The position numbers and the translations under genes are program-made. Of a stretch of 64,000 nucleotides of DNA, positions 18,104-26,745 are shown piece by piece (position 1 is the stretch's first letter; the number at the start of each line of letters is the position of its first letter). The stretch covers positions 62,001-126,000 of the forward strand of contig CAZDGV010000002.1 of assembly GCA_964505195.1 (NCBI GenBank), read 5' to 3'. The DNA comes from CAZDGV01 sp964505195 (lineage in GTDB: Bacteria > Bacteroidota > Bacteroidia > Chitinophagales > Chitinophagaceae). The notes under the pieces are model-generated. The model ran no database searches. It was not told the DNA's origin and saw only the letters and a list, made by a program, of their open reading frames with translations.

Positions 18104-18865
18104 TTACTTTAACCCTGCAATTACCTGTAGAAATTCATCCGCTTTGAGCGAAGCTCCTCCCACCAGTCCGCCATCAACATTGGGCATAGAGAATATTTCT
18201 TTTGCATTGCTTCCTTTAACACTTCCTCCATAGAGTATACTACAGTTTTCAGCCAGTTCAGCACCAAATTGATCGGCAATGGTTTTACGGATAAAAGCAT
18301 GCATTTCTTCTGCCTGTTGTGCCGAAGCAGTTTTACCTGTACCTATTGCCCATATCGGCTCATAGGCAATAATGATACGCGTAAACTGATTTGCATCCAG
18401 ATGAAATAGTGCATCCTTTATTTGGGTAGCAACATATGCATTCTGATTTTCCGCTTCACGCTCAGCGAGGGGTTCTCCACAGCAGAAAATGGGAATCAAA
18501 TTGTTTTGTAAAAGCAGATTGATTTTTTCAGCAATCATTGTGTTCGTTTCCTGAAAATATTCTCTGCGCTCAGAATGTCCAACAATTACATACGATACAC
18601 CAATACTTGCAAGCATTTCGGCAGAGGTTTCGCCTGTAAATGCTCCGGATGATTTATCAGAACTATTCTGTGCGGCTACATTTACATTGTTTACATTCTT
18701 AGCCAGATCAGTTATTGGAAGCAAATAAGGAAAAGGAACACCCAAAATAACTTGCTGATGCTCTTTCAGTGTAGGCAATTCGTTGATTACTGCTTTTGTG
18801 AGTGTTAATGCCTGCTCATAGTTTAAGTTCATTTTCCAGTTTGCTGCTGCAATTTGCTTTCTCAT
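18104..18865 (-). CDS. tpiA: Triose-phosphate isomerase
   Basis: Interconverts dihydroxyacetone phosphate and glyceraldehyde 3-phosphate. The protein has 253 residues in a single TIM barrel. Catalytic residues are visible: Lys11 in NWKMN, His in VGHSERREYF and Glu in AYEPIWAIGTGK, plus the phosphate loop YGGSVKGSN. An upstream extension to 18943 is open but lies inside the previous gene. The Met at 18865 overlaps that gene's stop by four bases, a common coupling arrangement. Confidence 0.97.
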   Translation of the reverse strand: MRKQIAAANWKMNLNYEQALTLTKAVINELPTLKEHQQVILGVPFPYLLPITDLAKNVNNVNVAAQNSSDKSSGAFTGETSAEMLASIGVSYVIVGHSERREYFQETNTMIAEKINLLLQNNLIPIFCCGEPLAEREAENQNAYVATQIKDALFHLDANQFTRIIIAYEPIWAIGTGKTASAQQAEEMHAFIRKTIADQFGAELAENCSILYGGSVKGSNAKEIFSMPNVDGGLVGGASLKADEFLQVIAGLK

Positions 18866-20031
18866 GAAGGATTTAGATTGTATAAGTGATGTAGTATATC
18901 TTTTTGATGTTGGGAGATTGCGCAATCTTTCAACTTCATCCATTGCCCAATATCCGTGTATGCTTTTTCTAGTTTGTATTTTTGGTTAGTAGCAATATCC
19001 CAAATAAAGGAGCCTATATATTTGTTTGTCAATTGATTAGAAACAACGTTTGAACAAATTCCTATAACGGTTCCTGTATTGATAGCAGTATGAATCGCCG
19101 TACGCGAATAATCGCCCATCATCACTCCACATTTTTGTCCGGCAGTAATACACTCGTTCAGCCATGGATTGAAAACATCAATTTCACCAGCATTATTCTT
19201 AATATTTGAACAACTTGTACCAGCACCCATATTACACCATTCGCCAATAACGGCATCACCCAAATAGCCATGATGGGCTTTATTGGAGTAGGACATTATG
19301 ATCGATTGCTTGATCTCCCCTCCTGCTATGCAGTGTTTACCTATTGTAGTTCCTCCGTATATGCAGGAACCCATTTTTAGCGTAGCTTGATCTAATAGTG
19401 CAAAAGGTCCGCGGATCATCGTTCCTTCCATGATGGTTGTATCCTTTCCGATATATACTGGTCCATTTGAAGCATTGATTACGCAGAAATCAATATCGGC
19501 ACCGGGTTCAATAAAAACCTGTTCCCGGTTGATTACTTTATTGGTATTTGAAATAACGGCAGATTTTCTTCCGTTCGTTAGCAATTCAAAATCATTTGCA
19601 ATCGCTTCAGCATTCCAAGCTACCAGCTCCCAGGGATACCGAAACAGCTTTAGGGAAGATTGTGTTGAAATTGGCTTTAGTACATCTGCCACATTCCTTA
19701 TAACTGGATATGAAACGGAGTCCTTCGTTCTGAAGGCCAGCAAATGTTCCTGATGCCATAACGCCGATTCAGGCCCTAGATCCAGTATATCTTTTACTAT
19801 TGAAGCATTTACAAAAAGATGAGCATTGATGTACAAAGTATCACCAGGGGCATTGGAATAATCATCCATCAAATAGGGCTCTGTGAGTGCTTCGCACGGT
19901 ATGCCGCTGTATCGCTCCCATTTTTGTCGAATAGTAAGTATTCCAGATAGCAAATCTGCTACCGGACGAATGGCAGTAAAGGGGAAAAGGCGTACGCGGT
20001 CAGGCGTGTCGAACAGTACGATGCGTATCAT
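18862..20031 (-). CDS. Alternative GlmU-like sugar nucleotidyltransferase
   Basis: 389 residues. The N-terminus MIRIVLFDTPDRVRLFPFT and the RPVADLLSGILTI motif mark the alternative bacterial GlmU family found in Bacteroidota. The C-terminal part (about 180-340) has hexapeptide repeats of a left-handed beta-helix (GPVYIGKDTTIMEGT onward). The likely role is GlcN-1-P acetylation and UDP-GlcNAc formation for peptidoglycan and LPS, known from the family and not proven here. The frame extends to 20094, but that part crosses a terminator. The Met at 20031 is preferred. Confidence 0.85.
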   Translation of the reverse strand: MIRIVLFDTPDRVRLFPFTAIRPVADLLSGILTIRQKWERYSGIPCEALTEPYLMDDYSNAPGDTLYINAHLFVNASIVKDILDLGPESALWHQEHLLAFRTKDSVSYPVIRNVADVLKPISTQSSLKLFRYPWELVAWNAEAIANDFELLTNGRKSAVISNTNKVINREQVFIEPGADIDFCVINASNGPVYIGKDTTIMEGTMIRGPFALLDQATLKMGSCIYGGTTIGKHCIAGGEIKQSIIMSYSNKAHHGYLGDAVIGEWCNMGAGTSCSNIKNNAGEIDVFNPWLNECITAGQKCGVMMGDYSRTAIHTAINTGTVIGICSNVVSNQLTNKYIGSFIWDIATNQKYKLEKAYTDIGQWMKLKDCAISQHQKDILHHLYNLNPS

Positions 20032-20071
20032 TTTAAAATTGCTTAAAAATAAGCATCGATCAGGTTTATGC

Positions 20072-20101
20072 AAAAAAAATCCCCGGTTCATCACCGGGGA
20101 T
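20072..20101 (-). terminator. Rho-independent terminator after the TonB-dependent receptor
   Basis: On the minus strand a perfect 9-base stem (ATCCCCGGT/ACCGGGGAT, five-base loop) is followed by eight T. It lies 20 bases after the receptor stop. Its design is almost identical to the terminator at 62227-62256. Confidence 0.88.
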
Positions 20102-20120
20102 ATACTTGAGATAAACTTAA

Positions 20121-22976
20121 TTAAAAGATGTTGTATCCATAGCTTACATAGTACATTCCACCGATTGAAGGATTCGCAAAGCCGGTTTGATAGTACTTGT
20201 TCAGCAGGTTGTTTGCCCCAATTTTGATGGCATTCTTAGTTTTTGGAATGCGGTAGCTAACTTGTGCATCCAATACACCGAATGATGGCACATAGCCTGA
20301 AAGGAAGGTTGATTCCCACATAGGAATTTCATCTTGCCATCTCCAGGTAGCAGCGGCACTGATATTCTTGAACAGCTTGTTATTGCTCAAGGTTACATTA
20401 TAGCGCCATTTGGGCGTATTGAAGAAGCTGAGGGTTCCTGCTGCAGCGTTACGCAATTCATTGTACGAAAGGTTTGCGCCGAGCATGAAATTGGAAGGAA
20501 GCTTATAGTCGATGCTTGCACCCCAACCAAATGTTTCAACTGCTTCTGTCGAATTAATCGGCATACCGAATTGGCGCTGATTAGCAGTACCAGGACGCTG
20601 AACCAATATGGCTGTTGCAATGAAATTATTGTAGCGTGCATAAAACGCATACACATCAATCAGAAGCTTTTTGGTAATCACTCCACGATAACCAATTTCA
20701 TAAGAGTTTACAACTTCTGGATTAAACTCCCTGAATTGGAAAGTGTTCGAAGCATTCAAGGCAGGAATTTGTCCTCTTACAAATTTGCCAACTGTGGCTG
20801 AATCCCATACAGCACCTGCAGCAGTATTGAAACCATATAAATCTCTGAAAGAAGGCAAGCCACCAATCAACATGTTGCTGGGTGTACCCAGTGGCAGATT
20901 AATAAACTGGTTTTGGGTAGTAGGGAAACGGTAGGCTTGCTGATAGGAAAGGCGGATATTGTTATCCTTTGCTACTTTAATTAAAGCAGTAGCACGCGGC
21001 GTAAATCTTCCTTTGAAGTTTTGGTTCTTATCGAAGCGACCTGCAAAGTTCAATTTTACCACATCATCAAACAAGCTCTTCTGAACCTGTACATAACCAC
21101 CAAATTCGTTGATACCAATGCGGCCTAGCGTATCTGTAAACAATGTACCCTGTGAGTTCAGGTCAAAGCGACGGAACATTGCACCCACCTGAACATCTGC
21201 CCATGTGATTTTCTTAACATTGTACATACCATCTACCACATACATATCGGTTCTGTCTAAAAATAGCGCTCCGCCTTGTGAAATTGGAGTAGAACGCACC
21301 TGATTGAACAGATTATTGAACGCAGGTGATCCCACTGCAGGACGATTCAATTCTGCAGATCTTCTGGCCAGGTTATGCGCCATATCTTCAGGAAGATTAA
21401 TGCCAGTGAAGCCAGGGAACAATCCGCTACGTGCTGCTACAAAAGATTGAATATAAGATGGAGCCCAAGTAGTAGATGTGTTGGAGTAGCGCTGAAGCAT
21501 TTGCGATGCGAGAATGGTCGTTGCATATGAATCGCCTGAATTTTCTTGCGTAGTATATGCGCGTACATAGTAGTTCTCGCCTTTCAGTTCCAGTTTATAC
21601 TGACCAATTTGAACATCTTTCAATGAGTAGCGATCTGCACCAGTATAAACGGTAGTTCCCATACCCCAGTAGCCTACTAAAGAAAGTTCGGTTTTGGGGT
21701 TGATCTTGTAATACATGCCACCATTAAACTTGAGGTTGTAAGTATTGTAATCTACCAAATCTCTTTCTGCCCAACCGGTACGGCTAACGATAGAGTCTGA
21801 GTTGGTTGCAAACAGTGATGATGATTGTTGCCCGGCAATGGTAGTTGCCTGTTGCGCAGCCACAGCAGCGGCCTGAGCGGGAGGCATACCCATTCCGATC
21901 AACTGATTAAAAACCTGCTGATAAGCTTGCTGATATACAGTTGCACGTACAATAGAGCGTGCGTTGATTTGAGGAGGTGTAGAACCAATCTGATCACCAT
22001 ATACGTTTACACCATTATAGCTGGGCAAACTTCTATCACCAGGAATGATTCTTGAATTGGCTACATCGTAGTTGCTCATGTCATTTGCCTGCCAGTCTTG
22101 AGCTTGGATAAATTGTCCGGCAATTTTAAATGCAAATTTTTCAGACACTTTTTTACCCCAACGGAAATTCCAGTCGTAATAAGGGGCAGCTCCACGCTGA
22201 CGGCCATCTGTATGCGTGATGCCCTGCTTAACCTGGAAACTAAATCCCTGATGCTTGAAAGGACTTTTACTATTAATCAATAAAGTACCATTCATACCAC
22301 CAGAACCATAAAGTGCAGATGAAGCGCCGGGAAGTAATTCCACATTGTCTACATCTAGTTCGGTTAAACCAATTAGGTTGGCCACAGAAAAGTTCAAACC
22401 GGGAGCCTGGTTGTCCATACCATCCGTAAACTGATTCATACGAACGTTACCGGAGCCGTTGAAGCCGCGTGTACCAATGGTGTTGAAGAGTAAACTTGAT
22501 TTAACAAAGTCAACCCCCTTCAAATTTGCAATCGCATCATAAAAATTCGCAGCGGGCGCTTCGCGAATTGCGCTTGCGCCAATGCGTTCAATTGATACGG
22601 GTGATTCAAGGATACGGGTAGAAGTTCGTGTTGCTGACACAACCACTTCTTGTCCCAGTTCTGCTTTTTCTTCAAGTGAAACAGCGATATCCTGACCGGC
22701 AATCGTCACGTTCACTTCCTGATCCGCAAAACCAATGGAAGAGAAAACGAGGGTAACTGGAATTTTATCTACGCTAAGACGGAAAGTACCCTTGTCGTCG
22801 GTAAACGTTCCGCGTGTAGTACCTTTTACGGTCACGGATACGGCTGAAACGGTTTCGCCGGTGCCTTTTGATTTTACGGAACCGGTAAGCACCACTTGTG
22901 CCTGAATGCCAAGGGCTGCAAAATGGGCAACCAATAAGAGCGCAATGGCTTGAATGTATTTACGCATATATTTCAT
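20121..22976 (-). CDS. TonB-dependent receptor with N-terminal carboxypeptidase-like domain
   Basis: Outer-membrane active transporter of 951 residues. A signal peptide (1-26, cut after GIQA) is followed by a CarboxypepD_reg-like beta-sandwich (about 28-110), a TonB-box-like EVVVSATR, and the plug (about 120-240, with NVELLPGASSALYGSGGMNG). The rest is a 22-strand barrel ending in Phe. Residues 362-382 form an Ala/Gln-rich loop. The substrate is unknown and no SusD partner is present. A DUF4397 lipoprotein gene lies 23 bases upstream, and a strong terminator follows. Confidence 0.93.
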   Translation of the reverse strand: MKYMRKYIQAIALLLVAHFAALGIQAQVVLTGSVKSKGTGETVSAVSVTVKGTTRGTFTDDKGTFRLSVDKIPVTLVFSSIGFADQEVNVTIAGQDIAVSLEEKAELGQEVVVSATRTSTRILESPVSIERIGASAIREAPAANFYDAIANLKGVDFVKSSLLFNTIGTRGFNGSGNVRMNQFTDGMDNQAPGLNFSVANLIGLTELDVDNVELLPGASSALYGSGGMNGTLLINSKSPFKHQGFSFQVKQGITHTDGRQRGAAPYYDWNFRWGKKVSEKFAFKIAGQFIQAQDWQANDMSNYDVANSRIIPGDRSLPSYNGVNVYGDQIGSTPPQINARSIVRATVYQQAYQQVFNQLIGMGMPPAQAAAVAAQQATTIAGQQSSSLFATNSDSIVSRTGWAERDLVDYNTYNLKFNGGMYYKINPKTELSLVGYWGMGTTVYTGADRYSLKDVQIGQYKLELKGENYYVRAYTTQENSGDSYATTILASQMLQRYSNTSTTWAPSYIQSFVAARSGLFPGFTGINLPEDMAHNLARRSAELNRPAVGSPAFNNLFNQVRSTPISQGGALFLDRTDMYVVDGMYNVKKITWADVQVGAMFRRFDLNSQGTLFTDTLGRIGINEFGGYVQVQKSLFDDVVKLNFAGRFDKNQNFKGRFTPRATALIKVAKDNNIRLSYQQAYRFPTTQNQFINLPLGTPSNMLIGGLPSFRDLYGFNTAAGAVWDSATVGKFVRGQIPALNASNTFQFREFNPEVVNSYEIGYRGVITKKLLIDVYAFYARYNNFIATAILVQRPGTANQRQFGMPINSTEAVETFGWGASIDYKLPSNFMLGANLSYNELRNAAAGTLSFFNTPKWRYNVTLSNNKLFKNISAAATWRWQDEIPMWESTFLSGYVPSFGVLDAQVSYRIPKTKNAIKIGANNLLNKYYQTGFANPSIGGMYYVSYGYNIF

Positions 22977-22999
22977 TTTGATTCAATACAGGTTAAGAA

Positions 23000-23863
23000 T
23001 TAATTATGCCTGATTACGGTGAGTCCGGCAGGACGACCAACGATCAGGCCCGGTAAATCTACACGCACAATCAATGTATAGATTCGCCCGTTTTCTAATC
23101 GTAATGTTTGCCATCCACCCAGTAATCCGGTTGCAGGAGATGTTCCAGGAGTTCCGGCAATACGCAAACCGAGAGAATACCTTCCGGTATCTACCGCTAC
23201 GAACTGGGTAAGCGTACCGTTGAAAGTAGTAGTTGATAAATTATCAGCAAATCTGCGGTTGGCAAAAATGGCGGAGTTGATTAAAGGATTGGTTGCAAGT
23301 CCTCCTGTAAAGGTAAGGTCAACTGTATCTCTTCTTGGTAATGTAGAAACCAATTCCTGCGGAATGGCATGCACCATGCGGATATGTGCTTTACCCGGTG
23401 CAGGCGATGCGAGGTTATCTTCCATCAACACTACATTCATAAAAGGTGTAAGATGAAGACCTACTGCAGTATAACTTTTTCCTGCTTCCAAATTGCGCAT
23501 ACGATTGAATAAAACAGGATCAGAACCGGCTATGGAAAGACTTAGCGAACCATTTCCGGGAACGGTATTTGCGTAAGCACCGGTGTACAAACGCAAAGAA
23601 TCTTTACCAGGAAATGCTGGTATGGTGTTGGTAAGCACACCACTGGCTGCGCCATAAGAAATGTTGTTCAGCAAAAGCTGACCGTTAAAATTCACATTAA
23701 AAGCATATCCGCCTGTTGGCAGCGGACTGGGAGCCACGGGAGGTGTTACCACCACATTGGCAGCAAGAATTCTGGAGGGCGATACTTGTTCCTGCTTTTC
23801 GCAAGATGCAATCAAAACCGACAGAGAAATTGCTGTCAAGGCAAGAAATTGGTTTTTTCTCAT
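23000..23863 (-). CDS. DUF4397-type lipoprotein
   Basis: 287 residues. It has a lipoprotein signal with lipobox LIASC (Cys21) and no acidic retention signal of the classical type. A Pro-rich linker (about 39-50) follows, then beta-rich repeats such as GKAHIRMVHAIP and the final GRIYTLIVRVDLPG, which resemble DUF4397 domains. It is probably anchored in the outer membrane. It is the first gene of a two-gene unit with the TonB-dependent receptor and may act as its surface partner, which is inference only. Confidence 0.75.
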   Translation of the reverse strand: MRKNQFLALTAISLSVLIASCEKQEQVSPSRILAANVVVTPPVAPSPLPTGGYAFNVNFNGQLLLNNISYGAASGVLTNTIPAFPGKDSLRLYTGAYANTVPGNGSLSLSIAGSDPVLFNRMRNLEAGKSYTAVGLHLTPFMNVVLMEDNLASPAPGKAHIRMVHAIPQELVSTLPRRDTVDLTFTGGLATNPLINSAIFANRRFADNLSTTTFNGTLTQFVAVDTGRYSLGLRIAGTPGTSPATGLLGGWQTLRLENGRIYTLIVRVDLPGLIVGRPAGLTVIRHN

Positions 23864-23886
23864 ATTTGAGTAGTTTACTTAATGAA

Positions 23887-23894
23887 CAAAAATA
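23887..23894 (-). promoter_or_regulatory. Putative -7 box for the lipoprotein/TonB receptor unit
   Basis: TATTTTTG on the minus strand, an exact TAnnTTTG match, gives a predicted leader of about 17 bases before the ATG at 23863. Confidence 0.4.
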
Positions 23895-24006
23895 GGGGAA
23901 CATTGCTTATTAAACCGCAATGGGCTACAAGTTATTTTTTTCAAAACTACCATAGAAACCAGTCGCTTATCGTCGTTTTTTATGCCTTCCGCCCTAATTT
24001 CGGGGC

Positions 24007-24933
24007 ATGAATACTTTTCAGTTTCCCGGACAAACACAGTTTTACAAAGGAAAAGTAAGGGATGTGTATACCATACAAGACAAATTGCTTGTTATGGTTG
24101 CCAGCAACCGTATATCGGCTTTTGATGTGGTTTTACCCCGTCCCATCCCTTATAAAGGACAGGTTCTCAATCAGATAGCAGCATTTATGCTGAAGGCCAC
24201 GGAAGACATTTGTCCGAACTGGCTGGTAAGCGTACCCGCCCCTAATGTATCCATTGGTAAAAAATGTACCCCTTTCAAAATTGAAATGGTGGTTCGTGGT
24301 AATTTGGTTGGACATGCGTGGCGTACCTATCAATCGGGCACCAGGATGCTTTGCGGAGCCACCATGCCTGACGGATTAAAGGAAAACGACTTCTTCCCTA
24401 CCCCCATCATTACACCAAGTACCAAAGCGGATGCTGGGCATGATGAAGATATTTCGCCGGAAGAAATTCTTTCAAAGGGCATTTGCAGTGAAGATGAATG
24501 GAAAACCCTAAGCAATTATGCACTTCGTTTATTTGAACGGGGAAAAAGCATCGCCGCCAATCGTGGACTTATTTTGGCTGACACCAAATACGAATTCGGA
24601 AAATTAGATGATACTATTTACCTAATGGATGAAGTACACACCCCCGACAGCTCTCGTTATTTCTATGCAGAGGGTTTTGAGGAACGCCAGCAAAGCGGTG
24701 AACGCCAAAAACAGCTGAGTAAAGAATTTGTAAGAGAGTGGCTGATATCGGAGAACTTTATGGGAAAGAAAGGTCAAACCGTTCCAGAAATGAGCGACGA
24801 CTGGGTTCAAACTATCTCTAAGCGCTACATCGAACTGTATGAAAAAGTGATTGGTAAGCCCTTTCAGCCGCAAGAACTGGACTACGATAAAATTTATACT
24901 GAAGTAGTGAAAGAACTGGGCCATTTGAGCTAA
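24007..24933 (+). CDS. purC: Phosphoribosylaminoimidazole-succinocarboxamide synthase
   Basis: SAICAR synthase of purine synthesis: it joins CAIR and Asp using ATP. The protein has 308 residues, the longer form with extra helices. Visible motifs are KGKVRDVY at the nucleotide site, SNRISAFDVVLP, VVRGNLVGHAW and LADTKYEFG. It is monocistronic or followed by the ABA4-like gene after 39 bases. TAATTTCG, one mismatch from the -7 consensus, lies just five bases before the ATG, so the mRNA could be nearly leaderless. Confidence 0.96.
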   Translation: MNTFQFPGQTQFYKGKVRDVYTIQDKLLVMVASNRISAFDVVLPRPIPYKGQVLNQIAAFMLKATEDICPNWLVSVPAPNVSIGKKCTPFKIEMVVRGNLVGHAWRTYQSGTRMLCGATMPDGLKENDFFPTPIITPSTKADAGHDEDISPEEILSKGICSEDEWKTLSNYALRLFERGKSIAANRGLILADTKYEFGKLDDTIYLMDEVHTPDSSRYFYAEGFEERQQSGERQKQLSKEFVREWLISENFMGKKGQTVPEMSDDWVQTISKRYIELYEKVIGKPFQPQELDYDKIYTEVVKELGHLS

Positions 24934-24972
24934 TTGAAAATTATTACGTAGCTTCAAAATGATTTTCTTTCT

Positions 24973-25410
24973 ATGTATGCCGAAATCATTTTCAAGTATG
25001 CAACCATGTTGGCTGTTTTTGGCTGGCTGATGATGCTCATTTTGACCCCGCTTGGTTTCCGAACTGAAAAAGTGGTGGTAGGGATAGTTGTTGCTACGCT
25101 CTCTGTAACCTATACTTTCCTACTGGTGAATGGCTTCTCGGCATCCGACTTCATGAAATTTTCAACACTCGAAGGAGTCATGAGTTTACTGGGAAACAAA
25201 ACTGCCATGGCCGCTGGGTGGATTCACTATCTGGCTTTTGATTTAATGACTGGCAACTGGATCGTTTGCAATGCAAGAAAACTCAAAATCCCTTTTACCT
25301 ACATTTTACCGTCACTACTCTTCACCTTCATGGCCGGCCCTTTTGGATTATTAATTTACATAGGAACAAGGTGGCTGACCAAGAAACAATACTTCTTTCC
25401 GGAAAACTAG
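24973..25410 (+). CDS. ABA4-like (DUF4281) membrane protein
   Basis: 145 residues with four hydrophobic helices. The family pattern is AAGWIHYLAFDLMTGNWI, followed by AGPFGLLIYIGTRW. Plant ABA4 is needed for neoxanthin formation, but bacterial members are mostly uncharacterised. A link to carotenoids is not supported by any neighbour here. It converges on trhO, 24 bases away. Confidence 0.8.
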   Translation: MYAEIIFKYATMLAVFGWLMMLILTPLGFRTEKVVVGIVVATLSVTYTFLLVNGFSASDFMKFSTLEGVMSLLGNKTAMAAGWIHYLAFDLMTGNWIVCNARKLKIPFTYILPSLLFTFMAGPFGLLIYIGTRWLTKKQYFFPEN

Positions 25411-25434
25411 TAAAGAAGCATTTCTACTTGTAAG

Positions 25435-26633
25435 TTATTGAGGTGCATCCAACGCACCATTCCTGAGCTTGTATCTTGCTTTGCTGAAAATATTCCTACC
25501 CTTATCAATTCCTTTCCTTTTTTCTTTTTGCTCCGCTTCCGGCAAATGAATAAAATCAATGCAATCTTTGCTGCAGCATCCTTCCATGGCCGATTTACAT
25601 GCTTCACATTGTATGAAAAGCAGGTGACAGGCATCGTTCGCGCAGTTTACATGTGTATCGCATGGTTTTCCGCATTGATGACAATTTGCAATGATATCAT
25701 CAGAAATGCGTTCTCCCAATCGTTCATCGAATACAAAATTCTTTCCGATGAATTTATTCTGTAAGCCAAGCTGTTTTGCTTCTCGTGCGTAGTTGATGAT
25801 TCCGCCTTCCAGATGAAATACATTTTTAAAGCCCATGTGCTTCATATATGCGCTGGCTTTTTCACAGCGGATTCCCCCCGTACAATACATGATAATATTC
25901 TTATCCTTTGAGTCTTTCATCATAGCTGCTGCCATCGGCAGCTGTTGGCGAAAAGTATCGCTGGGAATTTCAATGGCATTGGCAAAATGCCCTACTTCAT
26001 ATTCATAATGATTGCGCATATCAATCACCACCGTATTGGNNNNNNNNNNNNNNNNNNNNNNNNNNNNNNNNNNNNNNNNNNNNNNNNNNNNNNNNNNNNN
26101 NNNNNNNNNNNNNNNNNNNNNNNNNNNNNNNNNNNNNNNAAATGCCCTACTTCATATTCATAATGATTGCGCATATCAATCACCACCGTATTGGGATCTT
26201 CAGTAAGCTGATTGAATTCTACAGCATTAACATAGCGACCCTTGTTTTCCATACTGAATGATGAATCTTCAATGCCATCAGCAACAATTTTATTTCGCAC
26301 TTTTACATCTAGCACAAAAAAACTTTTTTGCCGATTGTCAACCGCAATATTCAATCGTAGACCATTAAACCCCGGGATACTGTAAAGTTCGTTTTTAAAG
26401 GCGTCTAAATTAGCACTGGGAATATTCATTTGCGCATTAATGCCTTCTTCAGCAATGTAAATGCGCCCGAGTGCATCCAATGCTTTCAAAGCAAGGTAAA
26501 ATTGATTTCGAAACTGATGCGGATCCGAAATTGGTGTGTAATGGTAAAACGAAATGGTTGTGCGTGGTGTAGGATCTTCCTGAATACGACGTTTCAACTC
26601 CTTACGCGAAATGCGGTTGTGTAGAGATGGCAT
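25435..26633 (-). CDS. trhO: tRNA uridine(34) hydroxylase, interrupted by an artificial gap
   Basis: Rhodanese-domain enzyme that hydroxylates U34 of tRNAs to ho5U in an oxygen-dependent reaction. Removing the N run and one copy of the 55-base duplication (bases 26040-26194) gives one intact frame of 347 residues, the normal family length. An N-terminal acylphosphatase-like domain (about 25-115) is followed by the rhodanese domain with active-site Cys199 in CTGGIRC. The Cys-rich tail (CHQCGKPC, CEAC, CCSKDC) looks metal-binding. Read straight through, the gap shifts the frame, so automatic annotation will split the gene. Confidence 0.93.
25985..26039. repeat. 55-base contig-end duplicate, left copy
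   Basis: These 55 bases are identical to 26140-26194 on the other side of the N run. Because both lie at the same place in the trhO frame, this is an unmerged overlap of two contig ends, not a biological repeat. Confidence 0.93.
26040..26139. other. Assembly gap of 100 N with no missing sequence
   Basis: The gap is flanked by identical 55-base contig ends. Collapsing them restores an uninterrupted trhO gene, so the true gap length is minus 55. Confidence 0.93.
26140..26194. repeat. 55-base contig-end duplicate, right copy
   Basis: Identical to 25985-26039. The length 55 is a common de Bruijn k-mer, as expected when adjacent contigs keep a shared k-mer. Confidence 0.93.
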
Positions 26634-26715
26634 AACTGTGAATTTTAATTCTTACGGAAAACTCCGTTTTTGCTAAGAATCCCAATTGCAGGTTGGGCAA
26701 AATTCTAAAGCATTG

Positions 26716-26723
26716 CAAAGATA
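26716..26723 (-). promoter_or_regulatory. Putative -7 box for trhO
   Basis: TATCTTTG on the minus strand, an exact TAnnTTTG match, lies 82 bases upstream of the ATG at 26633. A TTG sits 23 bases further upstream, at the long end of the reported spacing. Confidence 0.4.
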
Positions 26724-26745
26724 AAAGAAAATCGAAGCATCCTTG

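Noticed and set aside
25985..26194. A 55-base direct repeat suggesting a mobile element or duplication
   Set aside because: Both copies are contig ends at the same place in trhO; collapsing them restores the gene.
26652..26671. Hairpin ACGGA/TCCGT followed by T on the plus strand, terminator-like
   Set aside because: No plus-strand gene ends nearby; the stem is five bases and lies in the trhO leader.
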